Shown: one piece after another, positions 8,190-16,618 of the stretch | How the letters are laid out: each line of letters starts with the position of its first letter | Numbering within the stretch: the stretch's first letter is position 1 | Assembly: GCA_937995835.1 (NCBI GenBank) | Contig: CALKIV010000063.1 | Coordinates: 1 to 27,812 of the forward strand | Length of the DNA stretch: 27,812 bases | Reading direction: 5' to 3' | Origin: an uncultured Dysgonomonas sp. | GTDB taxonomy: Bacteria; Bacteroidota; Bacteroidia; Bacteroidales; Dysgonomonadaceae | The notes under the pieces: generated by a model | Seen by the model: the letters and a program-made list of their open reading frames with translations, nothing else | Told to the model about the DNA's origin: nothing | Database searches by the model: none | Translations under genes and position numbers: made by a program

Positions 8190-9998
8190 TTATTCCTCTC
8201 TTTCGAAGACTGCAGGTCTTTCTTTTCTTTGGTCTCCTGCTCGTCTTTTTACTTTTCTAAAAATATCATCCTTGTCTAAAGGTCTCATATAATCGTACCA
8301 ATAAAACTCTGTGAGACGCAACTGATCCGACGTGACCAAGTGAAAAGGTGTTGTTTTTCCCACCGGTGCAGGCCATGCTTTCAGACGATCAAATTGTCCA
8401 TCCAGCATATGAATCTCCAGATAACTACTCGTCAGCCAGTTTAATACTTGATTCAGCGTTCCGTCTTTCTCTTCGGGATAAACGATAGTTTCCACATTAC
8501 CGTTTGCAAATACTCTTTTTATTTTTCCATCTTCAAAAAAGAATTGCAGCACCCTACTTTTCAATTGGTTAAAATGTATAGAGTCTTTTTGCTCTATTGC
8601 AAATGCACGCCCTTTGACATATACATGATCTATTGTGCTATCATTCATCACAATATCTATGGTATCTCCTGTCAATTGTCTATCTAAATTCCACAAAACA
8701 GGATCTTTATACATATACAATATGGAATCAAGCGAGCTGAACTGAAGCGAATCGCATAGCCCCTGCAAGTCTGATCGATAGAATCGAACTCCATAATATG
8801 CCTTGATCTGATGAATCGCTTTCATCTCTCGCACACTGTCCGTATGCAATACAACAGAATCAATAGGGTTTTGTTCACTATCAAATAGCTGCAAAGTGTC
8901 TCTTCTTGTCCTGACAGAAAGAAACTCTGCAGGTGGTAGTTTCAACATCTCTAATGTATCAGCATGAAGATAAAGACTATCTTTCTGAGAATATTCTATC
9001 ATCGATGCAGAATCTACTGCATAGCCGTATTCGGTTTTACCATTATAGAAACCATAATTTCCTTTCAGTATGATTTTCTTCACCGTATCTTGGAGAAACA
9101 TATGACCAAAAACCTCTCCACTATTATCATAACGATAGTAAAGAATAGAGTCTCCTCTAAGCAATTGGTTGCCCTCTTTATTGATTACAGTTGACTGATC
9201 CAACAAAACAGAATGCTCTGTTATGGTATTATACCACCCTCTATTAGAATAGATGTAACCGCTATCGGATTCTATTGTTGTAGGACTAACAATCTTTGCT
9301 ATTCTTGTGTCTGTACTATACAAAAGGGTATCTGAAAAAAGCTTATAGTTTGGATTCACCAAAACAACCTCATCACTAAAAGTAGCCAAACTTTTTCCAG
9401 GCTCATATTGCCCGGCGAAAGAGGTTAGTTCATTGATCGAATCGACAAGAAGTCCTCCATCAAAATAATAACCCACATTCTTCAGGCGATCATAATTCAG
9501 ACTGTCTGTAAACAACGTACCGCTACGATGATCCATCTTCACATTCTCTCTAACGGCCACCAGTTGGGTATTTCCGTTATAGATCATGCGATCGCCATAA
9601 AGGAAAAGGGTATCCCCTTGTTCCATTCTGACATTACTAAATGCTTCGAAGGTGTTGTTAAATTCATTTCGATAAGCACTATCGCAATAAAGATACGCTC
9701 CTTCGTGTAAGAATATTACACTATCTTTAAGGACACTATAATCTTTATCTTTTTGCTTAAAGACAACTCCTGCATGCACTAGCTTGATTAACTTGGGTTC
9801 CCCCTTATTGGTTGCTTTCTTCTTTGCAGGCACTGTGTCAGTTGGCATTGCTGCAAAATCATTTAATGCAATCAAGTCTTGCTTGTATTCTTTACCCATA
9901 TAACTTTGGGCAGAAGCATAGATTATGAGTAAAGAGAAAAGAGCCAAAATGGAAAACTTTGGCTTTACTTTTATCTTAAAAATTCCAGATATAGGCAC
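8190..9998 (-). CDS. OstA/LptA-like periplasmic protein, LPS transport related
   Basis: 602 aa with a signal peptide (~13-31, hydrophobic FSILALFSLLIIYASAQ). The mature part is made of repeated short beta-strand motifs, for example GDTLFLYGDRMIYNGNTQL and SGTLFTDSLNYDR, as in the OstA_2 family of Bacteroidetes. Relatives of the LptA/LptD N-terminal fold form a beta-jellyroll bridge that carries lipopolysaccharide across the periplasm. It is much longer than E. coli LptA, which is usual for the Bacteroidetes form. The start codon is GTG (9998), with no in-frame ATG before the signal peptide. It sits 7 bp after a SurA-like gene and 5 bp before mutL, so it is part of an operon for outer-membrane assembly. 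Confidence 0.86.
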   Translation of the reverse strand: MPISGIFKIKVKPKFSILALFSLLIIYASAQSYMGKEYKQDLIALNDFAAMPTDTVPAKKKATNKGEPKLIKLVHAGVVFKQKDKDYSVLKDSVIFLHEGAYLYCDSAYRNEFNNTFEAFSNVRMEQGDTLFLYGDRMIYNGNTQLVAVRENVKMDHRSGTLFTDSLNYDRLKNVGYYFDGGLLVDSINELTSFAGQYEPGKSLATFSDEVVLVNPNYKLFSDTLLYSTDTRIAKIVSPTTIESDSGYIYSNRGWYNTITEHSVLLDQSTVINKEGNQLLRGDSILYYRYDNSGEVFGHMFLQDTVKKIILKGNYGFYNGKTEYGYAVDSASMIEYSQKDSLYLHADTLEMLKLPPAEFLSVRTRRDTLQLFDSEQNPIDSVVLHTDSVREMKAIHQIKAYYGVRFYRSDLQGLCDSLQFSSLDSILYMYKDPVLWNLDRQLTGDTIDIVMNDSTIDHVYVKGRAFAIEQKDSIHFNQLKSRVLQFFFEDGKIKRVFANGNVETIVYPEEKDGTLNQVLNWLTSSYLEIHMLDGQFDRLKAWPAPVGKTTPFHLVTSDQLRLTEFYWYDYMRPLDKDDIFRKVKRRAGDQRKERPAVFEREE

Positions 9999-10005
9999 TC
10001 TCTGA

Positions 10006-11403
10006 TTATTTATTTTCTTTTATCCAACCCTCATATTGAAATTCACAATCTCTCCAACCCTCATCAATATAGACATATGTGTCTCTTATTTTTCGTTGAA
10101 GCCACTTTTTGAGAATATCATCACGTTTTTTAGACTCCACCATTGATCTCAGGTCTTCATAGTCATCAGAGACATTAGCAATATGTCCGTCAATTCTGCT
10201 TTTTAGCTTCACAATAGCAACAATATTTTTTCCTGTACGCTCTTGCTTGAAGACAAAAGGCTCTGATATCTCTCCCACTTTCATGTCAGCAACTACTTTA
10301 CCAATCTCTTGTGGCAATTCTTCCATCAAGAATCGGGAAGTTGAAAAAGGACTTCCATCATAACCGGCTTTGGTGTTCACCATCAAGCCCTCACTATTTC
10401 TAGTATCCTTGTCAAAGGACGCTAAACTCACAGCATATTCAAAAGGGATTACTTTTGCCATTATACTGTCACGAATTTCGCTCAACTTCTTTTTCGATTG
10501 TTCTATTTGCTCTTCAGGCACTTTAGGGCGAAGAATTATATGACGAAAATTGGCTCTATCTCCTCTACGCTCTATCAACTGAATGATGTGAAAGCCAAAC
10601 TCTGTTTCCACGATATTAGAAACTTGCTTCGTGTTTGATAATGAAAATGCCACATTGGCAAAAGCAGGATCTAACATAGCACGTCCCATGAAACCCAATT
10701 CACCACCATTAGACGCAGAACCATCTTCTGAATAGAGAATCGCCAAAGTAGCAAAATCCATTTCTCCAGAGTTGATTCGTTGAGTAAAATCTCTCAATCG
10801 ACCTTTCACGACATCAATTTCCTTTAAAGGAACAGCCGGTTCGTTAGTCAATATCTGTACTTCCACTGAAGTTTCGATAAATGGTAAACTATCTTTAGGT
10901 AGTTGAGAATAATATTTACGCACCTCAGAAGGTGTTAAAGTTAAATTTTTAGTCAGGCTACGTTGTACCTCAGACACTAATTCTTGGGTTCTCATATCCT
11001 CAAACAAGCGTTCTCTGATCTGATGAATGGTTTGTCCCCAATACTCTTCTAGTTTTTCTCTCGAACCTCCCCCTACATTCTGAATATAATAATTTTCCTG
11101 ACGAGTCACCGCTTTATTCAGCTCTGCCACAGGGATATCGATACTATCTGCTTTTGCCTGATCGAGATATAGTTTTCTAACAGCCAATTGTTCAGGAATA
11201 AAACAATAAGGGTCACCCTCCATCTTTTGTCTGTTCATCAACATTCCCAAACGATGCTCTTCAACATCTGATTTCAATATGGCCTCATCCCCAACTACCC
11301 ATATCACTTTGTCTACAACATTGTCTTCTTGTGCTTTTAATGCTCCAAGGGATAGGTGGAATAGGAGTATCAATAGAATCAGTCTTTCGGGTCTCTTTAT
11401 CAT
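10006..11403 (-). CDS. SurA-like periplasmic peptidyl-prolyl isomerase
   Basis: 465 aa. A signal peptide (~1-24, ending LGALKAQ) is followed by a SurA-type N-terminal chaperone domain (VIWVVGDEAILKSDVEEH) and two parvulin/rotamase domains. The first (~178-285) has the typical GELGFMGRAMLDPAFANVAF and EFGFHIIQLIERR signatures; the second (~286-410) is more divergent. It is expected to help outer-membrane proteins fold in the periplasm. An 83-bp gap with a weak TATATTTA element separates it from the gene upstream, so a secondary promoter is possible. Two related genes precede it on the same strand, indicating expansion of this family. Confidence 0.93.
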   Translation of the reverse strand: MIKRPERLILLILLFHLSLGALKAQEDNVVDKVIWVVGDEAILKSDVEEHRLGMLMNRQKMEGDPYCFIPEQLAVRKLYLDQAKADSIDIPVAELNKAVTRQENYYIQNVGGGSREKLEEYWGQTIHQIRERLFEDMRTQELVSEVQRSLTKNLTLTPSEVRKYYSQLPKDSLPFIETSVEVQILTNEPAVPLKEIDVVKGRLRDFTQRINSGEMDFATLAILYSEDGSASNGGELGFMGRAMLDPAFANVAFSLSNTKQVSNIVETEFGFHIIQLIERRGDRANFRHIILRPKVPEEQIEQSKKKLSEIRDSIMAKVIPFEYAVSLASFDKDTRNSEGLMVNTKAGYDGSPFSTSRFLMEELPQEIGKVVADMKVGEISEPFVFKQERTGKNIVAIVKLKSRIDGHIANVSDDYEDLRSMVESKKRDDILKKWLQRKIRDTYVYIDEGWRDCEFQYEGWIKENK

Positions 11404-11486
11404 TTTTTTCCTTTTTAGAAATTCAGTCGGTAAATATAATAGAAATAGTCTTAAGTTTAGAGTGAACAGTCTATTTTAAGTTCTCT

Positions 11487-12353
11487 TTACTTAATATAAT
11501 ACTTTATTTGTTCGTTAGCCAAAGCTTTATTGTATAAGTCAGATTGCAATTCTTTTATAAATTTATCTCTCTGCGATTCACGATAGATTGATTGCAAATC
11601 ATCTTTTATATATTCGTACGGAGCTTCACTACCAAGCAATTTATAGTTTTTGACATATAGCAGATATACAAAGGTAGAATCTTGGCTCTCTAATTCCTTA
11701 TTTTTCTTCAAAAATCCTTCCACATCAGAAACTGTCTTTGGAATATTAGCCATCACCTGATCCATGCTTACCCATTTGTCAAAGAAATATTCGTAACCAA
11801 TAGCATTTTGCAAAGTGTTTTTTTCAATCTGCTCCACAGCTACCTCCGTACCTTGCTTATACCATTTTCTGAAATTTTCTAACTGAGGAGAAGTCTTCGG
11901 AATTTTCAGATATAAGCCTTGTATTATGTTTTCAGTCAAGTTGAACTGTTCTTTATTTTGCTCAAAGAAATCGAATAAGTTTTTTTCAGATACTGTCTTT
12001 GAGAGCCTTTCTTGTAGCAACTTAGCCTGATACTCATTAACGATCAAAGACTTTCTGTAGTTCTCCACTAAACTTTCGATCTCACTTTGTCGTATATTTT
12101 CTTTGGCTTTGTCGTAAAGGAGCTTATCGTTAACCCACATCTTGACAAAGTCATTTACAACTTTTGCACTGTCTTCTGCTGACATACCATAATGTGTGAT
12201 ATTTTCGATATCGGACATATATAAAGTATGCTCCAATACTGTAACGATAGGTCTTTTCGACTGATCCGCTTCGCCAAGACTTGTCTTAGAACAAGACAAC
12301 ATCATCACATTAAGCAAACCCAAACCAAGTAATAGATATATTAAATTTCTCAT
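11487..12353 (-). CDS. SurA-N-like lipoprotein (PpiC-family relative without parvulin domain)
   Basis: 288 aa. The lipobox MLSC places the lipidated Cys at 21. The rest resembles the helical chaperone part of SurA/PpiD proteins: TVLEHTLYMSDIENI near the start, then long amphipathic helices. I see no parvulin active-site segment (no GELGF or GYHIF type motif), so it is probably a chaperone rather than an isomerase. Its ATG overlaps the TGA of the upstream isomerase gene (12350-12353), which suggests translational coupling and a shared pathway. It lies between two SurA-like enzymes, and equivalent three-gene sets are, as far as I know, usual in Bacteroidetes. Confidence 0.82.
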   Translation of the reverse strand: MRNLIYLLLGLGLLNVMMLSCSKTSLGEADQSKRPIVTVLEHTLYMSDIENITHYGMSAEDSAKVVNDFVKMWVNDKLLYDKAKENIRQSEIESLVENYRKSLIVNEYQAKLLQERLSKTVSEKNLFDFFEQNKEQFNLTENIIQGLYLKIPKTSPQLENFRKWYKQGTEVAVEQIEKNTLQNAIGYEYFFDKWVSMDQVMANIPKTVSDVEGFLKKNKELESQDSTFVYLLYVKNYKLLGSEAPYEYIKDDLQSIYRESQRDKFIKELQSDLYNKALANEQIKYYIK

Positions 12354-14365
12354 TTTATTTCCTGTATTACTGCATTGTTTATCTCAACTTTATATTTTTT
12401 GTCCAGATAAATCTTCCACTCTTTCTCTAATTTCTTTTGATAATCGGCTTCCACCTGTTCTCTTACATCAAGATATTCTTGTGGAGCTAAAACTCGACTC
12501 GCCAAAACTGTAAAATGTGGGAATATTTTGGATGTTGGTTTATCTTCTGCCCCAAAGATCACATAATCTACATAAGGGTTTTCTCCTCTTCTCCATATTC
12601 CTTTCTCCACAGAAACCATTATTCCTTCGCTGTTATAAGCTTTTCGCAAAGAAGCTGGAGTAACATCCCTATCAGCCTTAAGCTGAGTTTCAATTTGTGG
12701 AATTAATTCTTCTTGTTTAGATAAAACGATCCAACCTTTAGCCATTTCGCTATCAAACTTATACTTGTCTTTATCCTTATTGAACAGATCTTCTAAGCTT
12801 TTAGTATCTTCCTTTGATTTTTTCCAGATTTCTTTTTCTTGCAGCATGGAAAAAAGGATGCCTTTAGAGATGTTTTCTAGACTTTGAGCATAATCCGGAT
12901 TCTTCTCTGCCAAAGTTGCTTTTTCATATTTTGTTAAAACCGTATACAAATAAGAGTTGAAATAACTTTTCAATATATCGGAAGACAAATTATATGTCAC
13001 CATAGGCTCTATTTTAACCAACGATAGTGCATCTTGCGCCTTAGGATCTACCATATCTACCATGACAGACTTGAATGCTAAAAACTCTTTAACTGTATAC
13101 TCTTTTGCTCCACCATCAATAGAGATCAAAATTTCATCTTGGAACTTTACTTGTTGATCAAACAGAGGGTCATCTGCCTTATATTTATTAGTCAGAGCAA
13201 ACAGGTTTTTGAATACCTTTTCATTTATTTGGGTATTGGTTCTTCTCAACATTCTTTCTCTCTTAAGATCTAGAAGTCTAGGAAGCACCTTCTTATCATC
13301 TAGTGCTTTTCTGACAGTCTCCATTACCTCCTCCTTAGAAGGAGCCTTCGTTTTCTCCACCAACCTGAGAATGTGATAACCATAAGCCGTTAAAACGGGT
13401 TTAGATATATCTCCTATTTTTTGCAACTGATGCGCAGCTTCTATCAAAGGCAAAGGCACTTGAGCCCCCGGCTTCAACTCTCCAAGCAAGCACCCACGAC
13501 TTCCGGTCTCGAATACAGCAGAAAACTCATCGCATATCAACTGATAGTTATCTTTTGCCCCTATCTCATTATAAGTATCTAGGGCTACCTGATACACACT
13601 ATCCTGAATGGTCTTGCTAGCCGGTATTTGAGGAAAACCAAACAACAACTGTTCCACAATGGGATTACCCTCTAGTGGTCTTTTACCTATCACCTGAAAG
13701 ATATGATAGCCATTTTCTGAACGAATTGGCATCGTTATTTCATTCAGTTTTAAGCTATAAAGTATTTCCTCTAACTCTTGTTCGAAGAAGAAAGGACGTA
13801 CCCAGCCTAAATACCCTGACTGCTCTTCATAGTTCAATACAACACCAAAAGTATTCATTCGCTGCTGAGTTTCAACTTTGTCGAAACCTCTTTTACTTGC
13901 TTTTTTTCTCAGTTTCAAAGCTTGCTGATAGTAGCTAGCTGTATCTTTGGAAAACACAAGGGGATTGGAAAAAGGAACAAATAGGTGATTGATTTCTAAC
14001 TCATTGTCAAACCGTTGAAATATGACATTTGCCAATGTATTTTCGGCAACGGTATCTTGTAAGTATAAGTTTGTGAGTCCTAATTGAAAAGGTGCTAATT
14101 CTTTACGAAATTCGTTTGTTGTGTCTAAACCTTGGGCATAAGCCTCTTCCATATTCAAACGATAGTGAATATAGGAAGGTAAAAAATCCTGAATGGAGCC
14201 TACTTGCCCATTCGTATTCGTTATTTGTTTTTTATATTCCTCCTCTAGCTCTCCCTTAGAAATGGGTTTGTTGTTGATCAATATAGCTGTCTCATCAAGT
14301 TTTTGTGCCTGCGCCACTACACTGAAGAGTAGAGTTATTATAATCAGATATATAAGTTTCTTCAT
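12350..14365 (-). CDS. Large SurA/PpiC-type peptidyl-prolyl isomerase
   Basis: 671 aa with a signal peptide (~1-20, ending VVAQA). After a SurA-like N-terminal segment (ILINNKPISKGELEEEYKK) there are two parvulin domains. The first (~120-230) has HLFVPF, GYLGWVRPFFFEQELEEIL and NGYHIFQVIGKRP. The second (~232-345) has GELKPGAQVPLPLIEAAHQL and YGYHILRLVEKTK. A long C-terminal part of some 300 residues holds further helices and is of unknown role. Periplasmic, probably acting on outer-membrane protein folding. It heads the block that continues through the lipoprotein, SurA-like, OstA-like and mutL genes, and a -7 element lies ~40 bp upstream. Confidence 0.92.
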   Translation of the reverse strand: MKKLIYLIIITLLFSVVAQAQKLDETAILINNKPISKGELEEEYKKQITNTNGQVGSIQDFLPSYIHYRLNMEEAYAQGLDTTNEFRKELAPFQLGLTNLYLQDTVAENTLANVIFQRFDNELEINHLFVPFSNPLVFSKDTASYYQQALKLRKKASKRGFDKVETQQRMNTFGVVLNYEEQSGYLGWVRPFFFEQELEEILYSLKLNEITMPIRSENGYHIFQVIGKRPLEGNPIVEQLLFGFPQIPASKTIQDSVYQVALDTYNEIGAKDNYQLICDEFSAVFETGSRGCLLGELKPGAQVPLPLIEAAHQLQKIGDISKPVLTAYGYHILRLVEKTKAPSKEEVMETVRKALDDKKVLPRLLDLKRERMLRRTNTQINEKVFKNLFALTNKYKADDPLFDQQVKFQDEILISIDGGAKEYTVKEFLAFKSVMVDMVDPKAQDALSLVKIEPMVTYNLSSDILKSYFNSYLYTVLTKYEKATLAEKNPDYAQSLENISKGILFSMLQEKEIWKKSKEDTKSLEDLFNKDKDKYKFDSEMAKGWIVLSKQEELIPQIETQLKADRDVTPASLRKAYNSEGIMVSVEKGIWRRGENPYVDYVIFGAEDKPTSKIFPHFTVLASRVLAPQEYLDVREQVEADYQKKLEKEWKIYLDKKYKVEINNAVIQEIK

Positions 14366-14403
14366 TCTCTAAATTCTAATAAGCTTTCAATACTTATAAT
14401 AGA

Positions 14404-14411
14404 CAAAGATA
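14404..14411 (-). promoter_or_regulatory. -7 element of the chaperone operon
   Basis: Perfect TATCTTTG on the minus strand, giving a leader of about 30 nt before ATG 14365. It lies directly after the guaB terminator, so the chaperone block starts as its own unit. No clear -33 TTTG is present. Confidence 0.5.
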
Positions 14412-14448
14412 TATGAAATATTACAGCTTCACATTTTAATTTATTCTA

Positions 14449-14492
14449 AAAACTCTGTGATTCCTCATAAAAAGAGGAAAACACAGAGTTTT
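14449..14492 (-). terminator. Intrinsic terminator of guaB
   Basis: Long hairpin: an 11-bp stem (14449-14459 with 14482-14492, AAAACTCTGTG) continues, after one or two unpaired bases, into a 6-bp stem (TTCCTC with GAGGAA) and a 7-nt loop. On the minus strand it is followed by a T-run. It lies 24 bp after the guaB stop. Confidence 0.85.
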
Positions 14493-14516
14493 CAATTATA
14501 TATCTAAAGTCTAAAC

Positions 14517-15995
14517 TTATTGCTGTCCTCTACTATAATTTGGAGCTTCGCTTGTGATAGTCACTCCATGTGGGTGACTCTCTAGCACCCCAGCATTGGT
14601 GATGCGAGTAAATTTAGCATTATGAAGATCTTCGATCGTTTTAGCTCCACAATATCCCATACCAGCACGCAAACCTCCTACCATCTGATATACAACCTCA
14701 TAAAGAGATCCTTTGAATGGCACACGAGCTGCAATTCCTTCAGGAACTAATTTCTTGATGTCTGCTTCCATGTCTTGGAAATATCTGTCTTTCGATCCTT
14801 TTTCCATAGCTTCCAATGATCCCATTCCACGATATGCTTTGAACTTACGACCATTGAAAATAATAGTGTCACCCGGAGACTCTTCTACACCAGCTAGCAT
14901 AGAACCCATCATCACGCATGCACCACCTGCAGCAAGAGCTTTTACAATATCACCAGAATATCTCAATCCTCCATCAGCAATCAAAGGCACTCCTGTTCCT
15001 TGCAGAGCTTTGAACACATCGTAGATAGCAGAAAGTTGAGGAACTCCAATCCCTGCAACCACACGAGTTGTACAGATTGAACCTGGACCTATTCCTACTT
15101 TTACGGCATCAGCTCCAGCCTCTACCAAATACTTAGCAGCTTCGCCGGTAGCAATATTACCTACCACAACATCAATCTGAGGATATGCAGCCTTAACAGC
15201 TTTCAGCATATCGGCCACTCCTTTGTGGTGTCCGTGTGCTGTATCAATAACAATAGCATCAACACCTGCTTCCACAAGAGCTTCCACACGTTGAAGAGTA
15301 TCAAAAGTGACCCCTACACCAGCAGCAACACGCAAACGACCATGATCGTCTTTACATGCGAATGGTTTGTCTTTTGCTTTAGTTATATCTTTATAGGTGA
15401 TCAAGCCGATCAATTTATTGTCGCTGTCTACGACAGGCAATTTTTCGATCTTATATTTCTGAAGAATATCTGCTGCGTCTTCCAAGTCAGTATTACGAGA
15501 AGTGGTGATCAAATTTTCTTTGGTCATCACATCTGCAATTTTCTTTTTCATATCTCGTTGGAAACGTAGGTCACGATTAGTCACAATCCCAATCAGAGTA
15601 TTTTCGTTATCTACTACCGGCACGCCTCCGATCTTATATTCTTTCATCATTGCCAAAACATCACTTACAGTTTTGTCTGCTGTGGTGCTCACCGGATTAG
15701 AGATCATCCCATTTTCGGCACGCTTCACTGAACGAACATGCTGAGCTTGTGCTTCGATTGGCATATTTTTGTGGATTACCCCTATTCCACCTTCACGAGC
15801 GATAGCAATAGCCAACTGCGACTCGGTAACGGTATCCATAGCCGCCGAGACGAAGGGTACGTTCAAGGTTATATTCCTTGAAAACTTAGAGGTTAGAACT
15901 GTTTCACGAGGGAGAACTTCGGAATAGGCGGGGATCAAAAGGACATCATCGAATGTCAGCCCATCCATTTTAATTTTATCTGCAATAAATGACAT
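14517..15995 (-). CDS. guaB: Inosine-5'-monophosphate dehydrogenase
   Basis: 492 aa. Converts IMP to XMP with NAD+, the committed step of guanine nucleotide synthesis. The barrel opens with GLTFDDVLLIPAYSEVLP. Two CBS domains (~97-150 and ~157-210) are inserted and probably bind adenine or guanine nucleotides for control. The catalytic loop GIGPGSICTTR contains the nucleophile Cys308, and the phosphate-binding segments ADGGLRYSGDI and GSMLAG follow; the flap begins near FKAYRGMGS. I start at ATG 15995. A TTG at 16004 extends the frame by three residues, but MSFIADKIKMDGLTFDD is the usual beginning. The gene has its own promoter element and terminator. Confidence 0.98.
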   Translation of the reverse strand: MSFIADKIKMDGLTFDDVLLIPAYSEVLPRETVLTSKFSRNITLNVPFVSAAMDTVTESQLAIAIAREGGIGVIHKNMPIEAQAQHVRSVKRAENGMISNPVSTTADKTVSDVLAMMKEYKIGGVPVVDNENTLIGIVTNRDLRFQRDMKKKIADVMTKENLITTSRNTDLEDAADILQKYKIEKLPVVDSDNKLIGLITYKDITKAKDKPFACKDDHGRLRVAAGVGVTFDTLQRVEALVEAGVDAIVIDTAHGHHKGVADMLKAVKAAYPQIDVVVGNIATGEAAKYLVEAGADAVKVGIGPGSICTTRVVAGIGVPQLSAIYDVFKALQGTGVPLIADGGLRYSGDIVKALAAGGACVMMGSMLAGVEESPGDTIIFNGRKFKAYRGMGSLEAMEKGSKDRYFQDMEADIKKLVPEGIAARVPFKGSLYEVVYQMVGGLRAGMGYCGAKTIEDLHNAKFTRITNAGVLESHPHGVTITSEAPNYSRGQQ

Positions 15996-16025
15996 AGAAA
16001 ACAAGCTTTAAAAATTTATTGCGTG

Positions 16026-16033
16026 CAAATATA
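16026..16033 (-). promoter_or_regulatory. -7 element of guaB
   Basis: TATATTTG on the minus strand about 30 bp upstream of ATG 15995, matching TAnnTTTG. A -33 element is not clear. Confidence 0.45.
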
Positions 16034-16090
16034 ATCATTTTCCAGCCGATGTACGAAGGAATTATATATTTTATACTTGTTTTGTTGAAA

Positions 16091-16450
16091 TTATTCCCCT
16101 AACTTGGTTATTTGCGTCACTAACTTCGAAAAGTTGATACGTTGATTAACGATCTCTTTTAGTTTTTCATTTCCTCCAAAAGTAAGCGTAAACAGCATGT
16201 GGCGCTTATCTTTAACTCCGACTCTTCTAACTATATATCCTTTGCGTTCCATATCTGCCAAAATACGCGAGACGCGAGACTTAGACAATCCTACATAGTC
16301 ATAAAGTTCATGTGCTGCTTTGGGTTTCCCATCCCTCAAGGCATAAAGGATAATCGCCTCATTGATAGTAACATTGTTCATTTCAGCATATTGCTTTTCG
16401 AACTCATATAGTGCTTTGTAAATGTCCTTTAGCTTAATAATAGACTCCAT
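16091..16450 (-). CDS. MarR-type winged-helix transcriptional regulator
   Basis: 119 aa, a little shorter than the usual 140-150 of MarR proteins. The central part fits a winged helix-turn-helix: INEAIILYALRDGKPKAAHELYDYVG, then recognition helix LSKSRVSRILADMERKGYI, then wing RRVGVKDKRHMLFTLT, with the Asp-Lys-Arg of the MarR wing. The N-terminal helix (KLKDIYKALYEFEKQYAEMN) would form the dimer interface. The ligand is unknown. The gene stands on its own strand unit between guaB and a terminator; two copies of AAACTAT lie just upstream and could be its operator. Confidence 0.85.
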   Translation of the reverse strand: MESIIKLKDIYKALYEFEKQYAEMNNVTINEAIILYALRDGKPKAAHELYDYVGLSKSRVSRILADMERKGYIVRRVGVKDKRHMLFTLTFGGNEKLKEIVNQRINFSKLVTQITKLGE

Positions 16451-16549
16451 AAAATTTTAATTTGTGCTAGAAACTATTCGCAATGTAAACTATTTTTCTG
16501 ATTCAAGCAATTTTTGAATAGAGAAAGCGGACAAACAATTTCAAAAGAA

Positions 16550-16586
16550 AATATCACCCATTACCTAGATGATAAGGAGTGATATT
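16550..16586 (-). terminator. Intrinsic terminator after the LtaS-type gene pair
   Basis: Stem AATATCAC/GTGATATT (16550-16557 with 16579-16586), extended inward by CCATTAC/GATAAGG with one mismatch. On the minus strand a T-rich tract (TTTTCTTTT) follows. It sits 32 bp after the stop of the sulfatase-fold gene ending at 16619. Confidence 0.75.
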
Positions 16587-16618
16587 CTATTTCCACTTAG
16601 GATAAACAAAGAGACACT

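Noticed and set aside
15225..15569. 114-codon frame opposite guaB
   Set aside because: Shadow of guaB with no recognisable domain.
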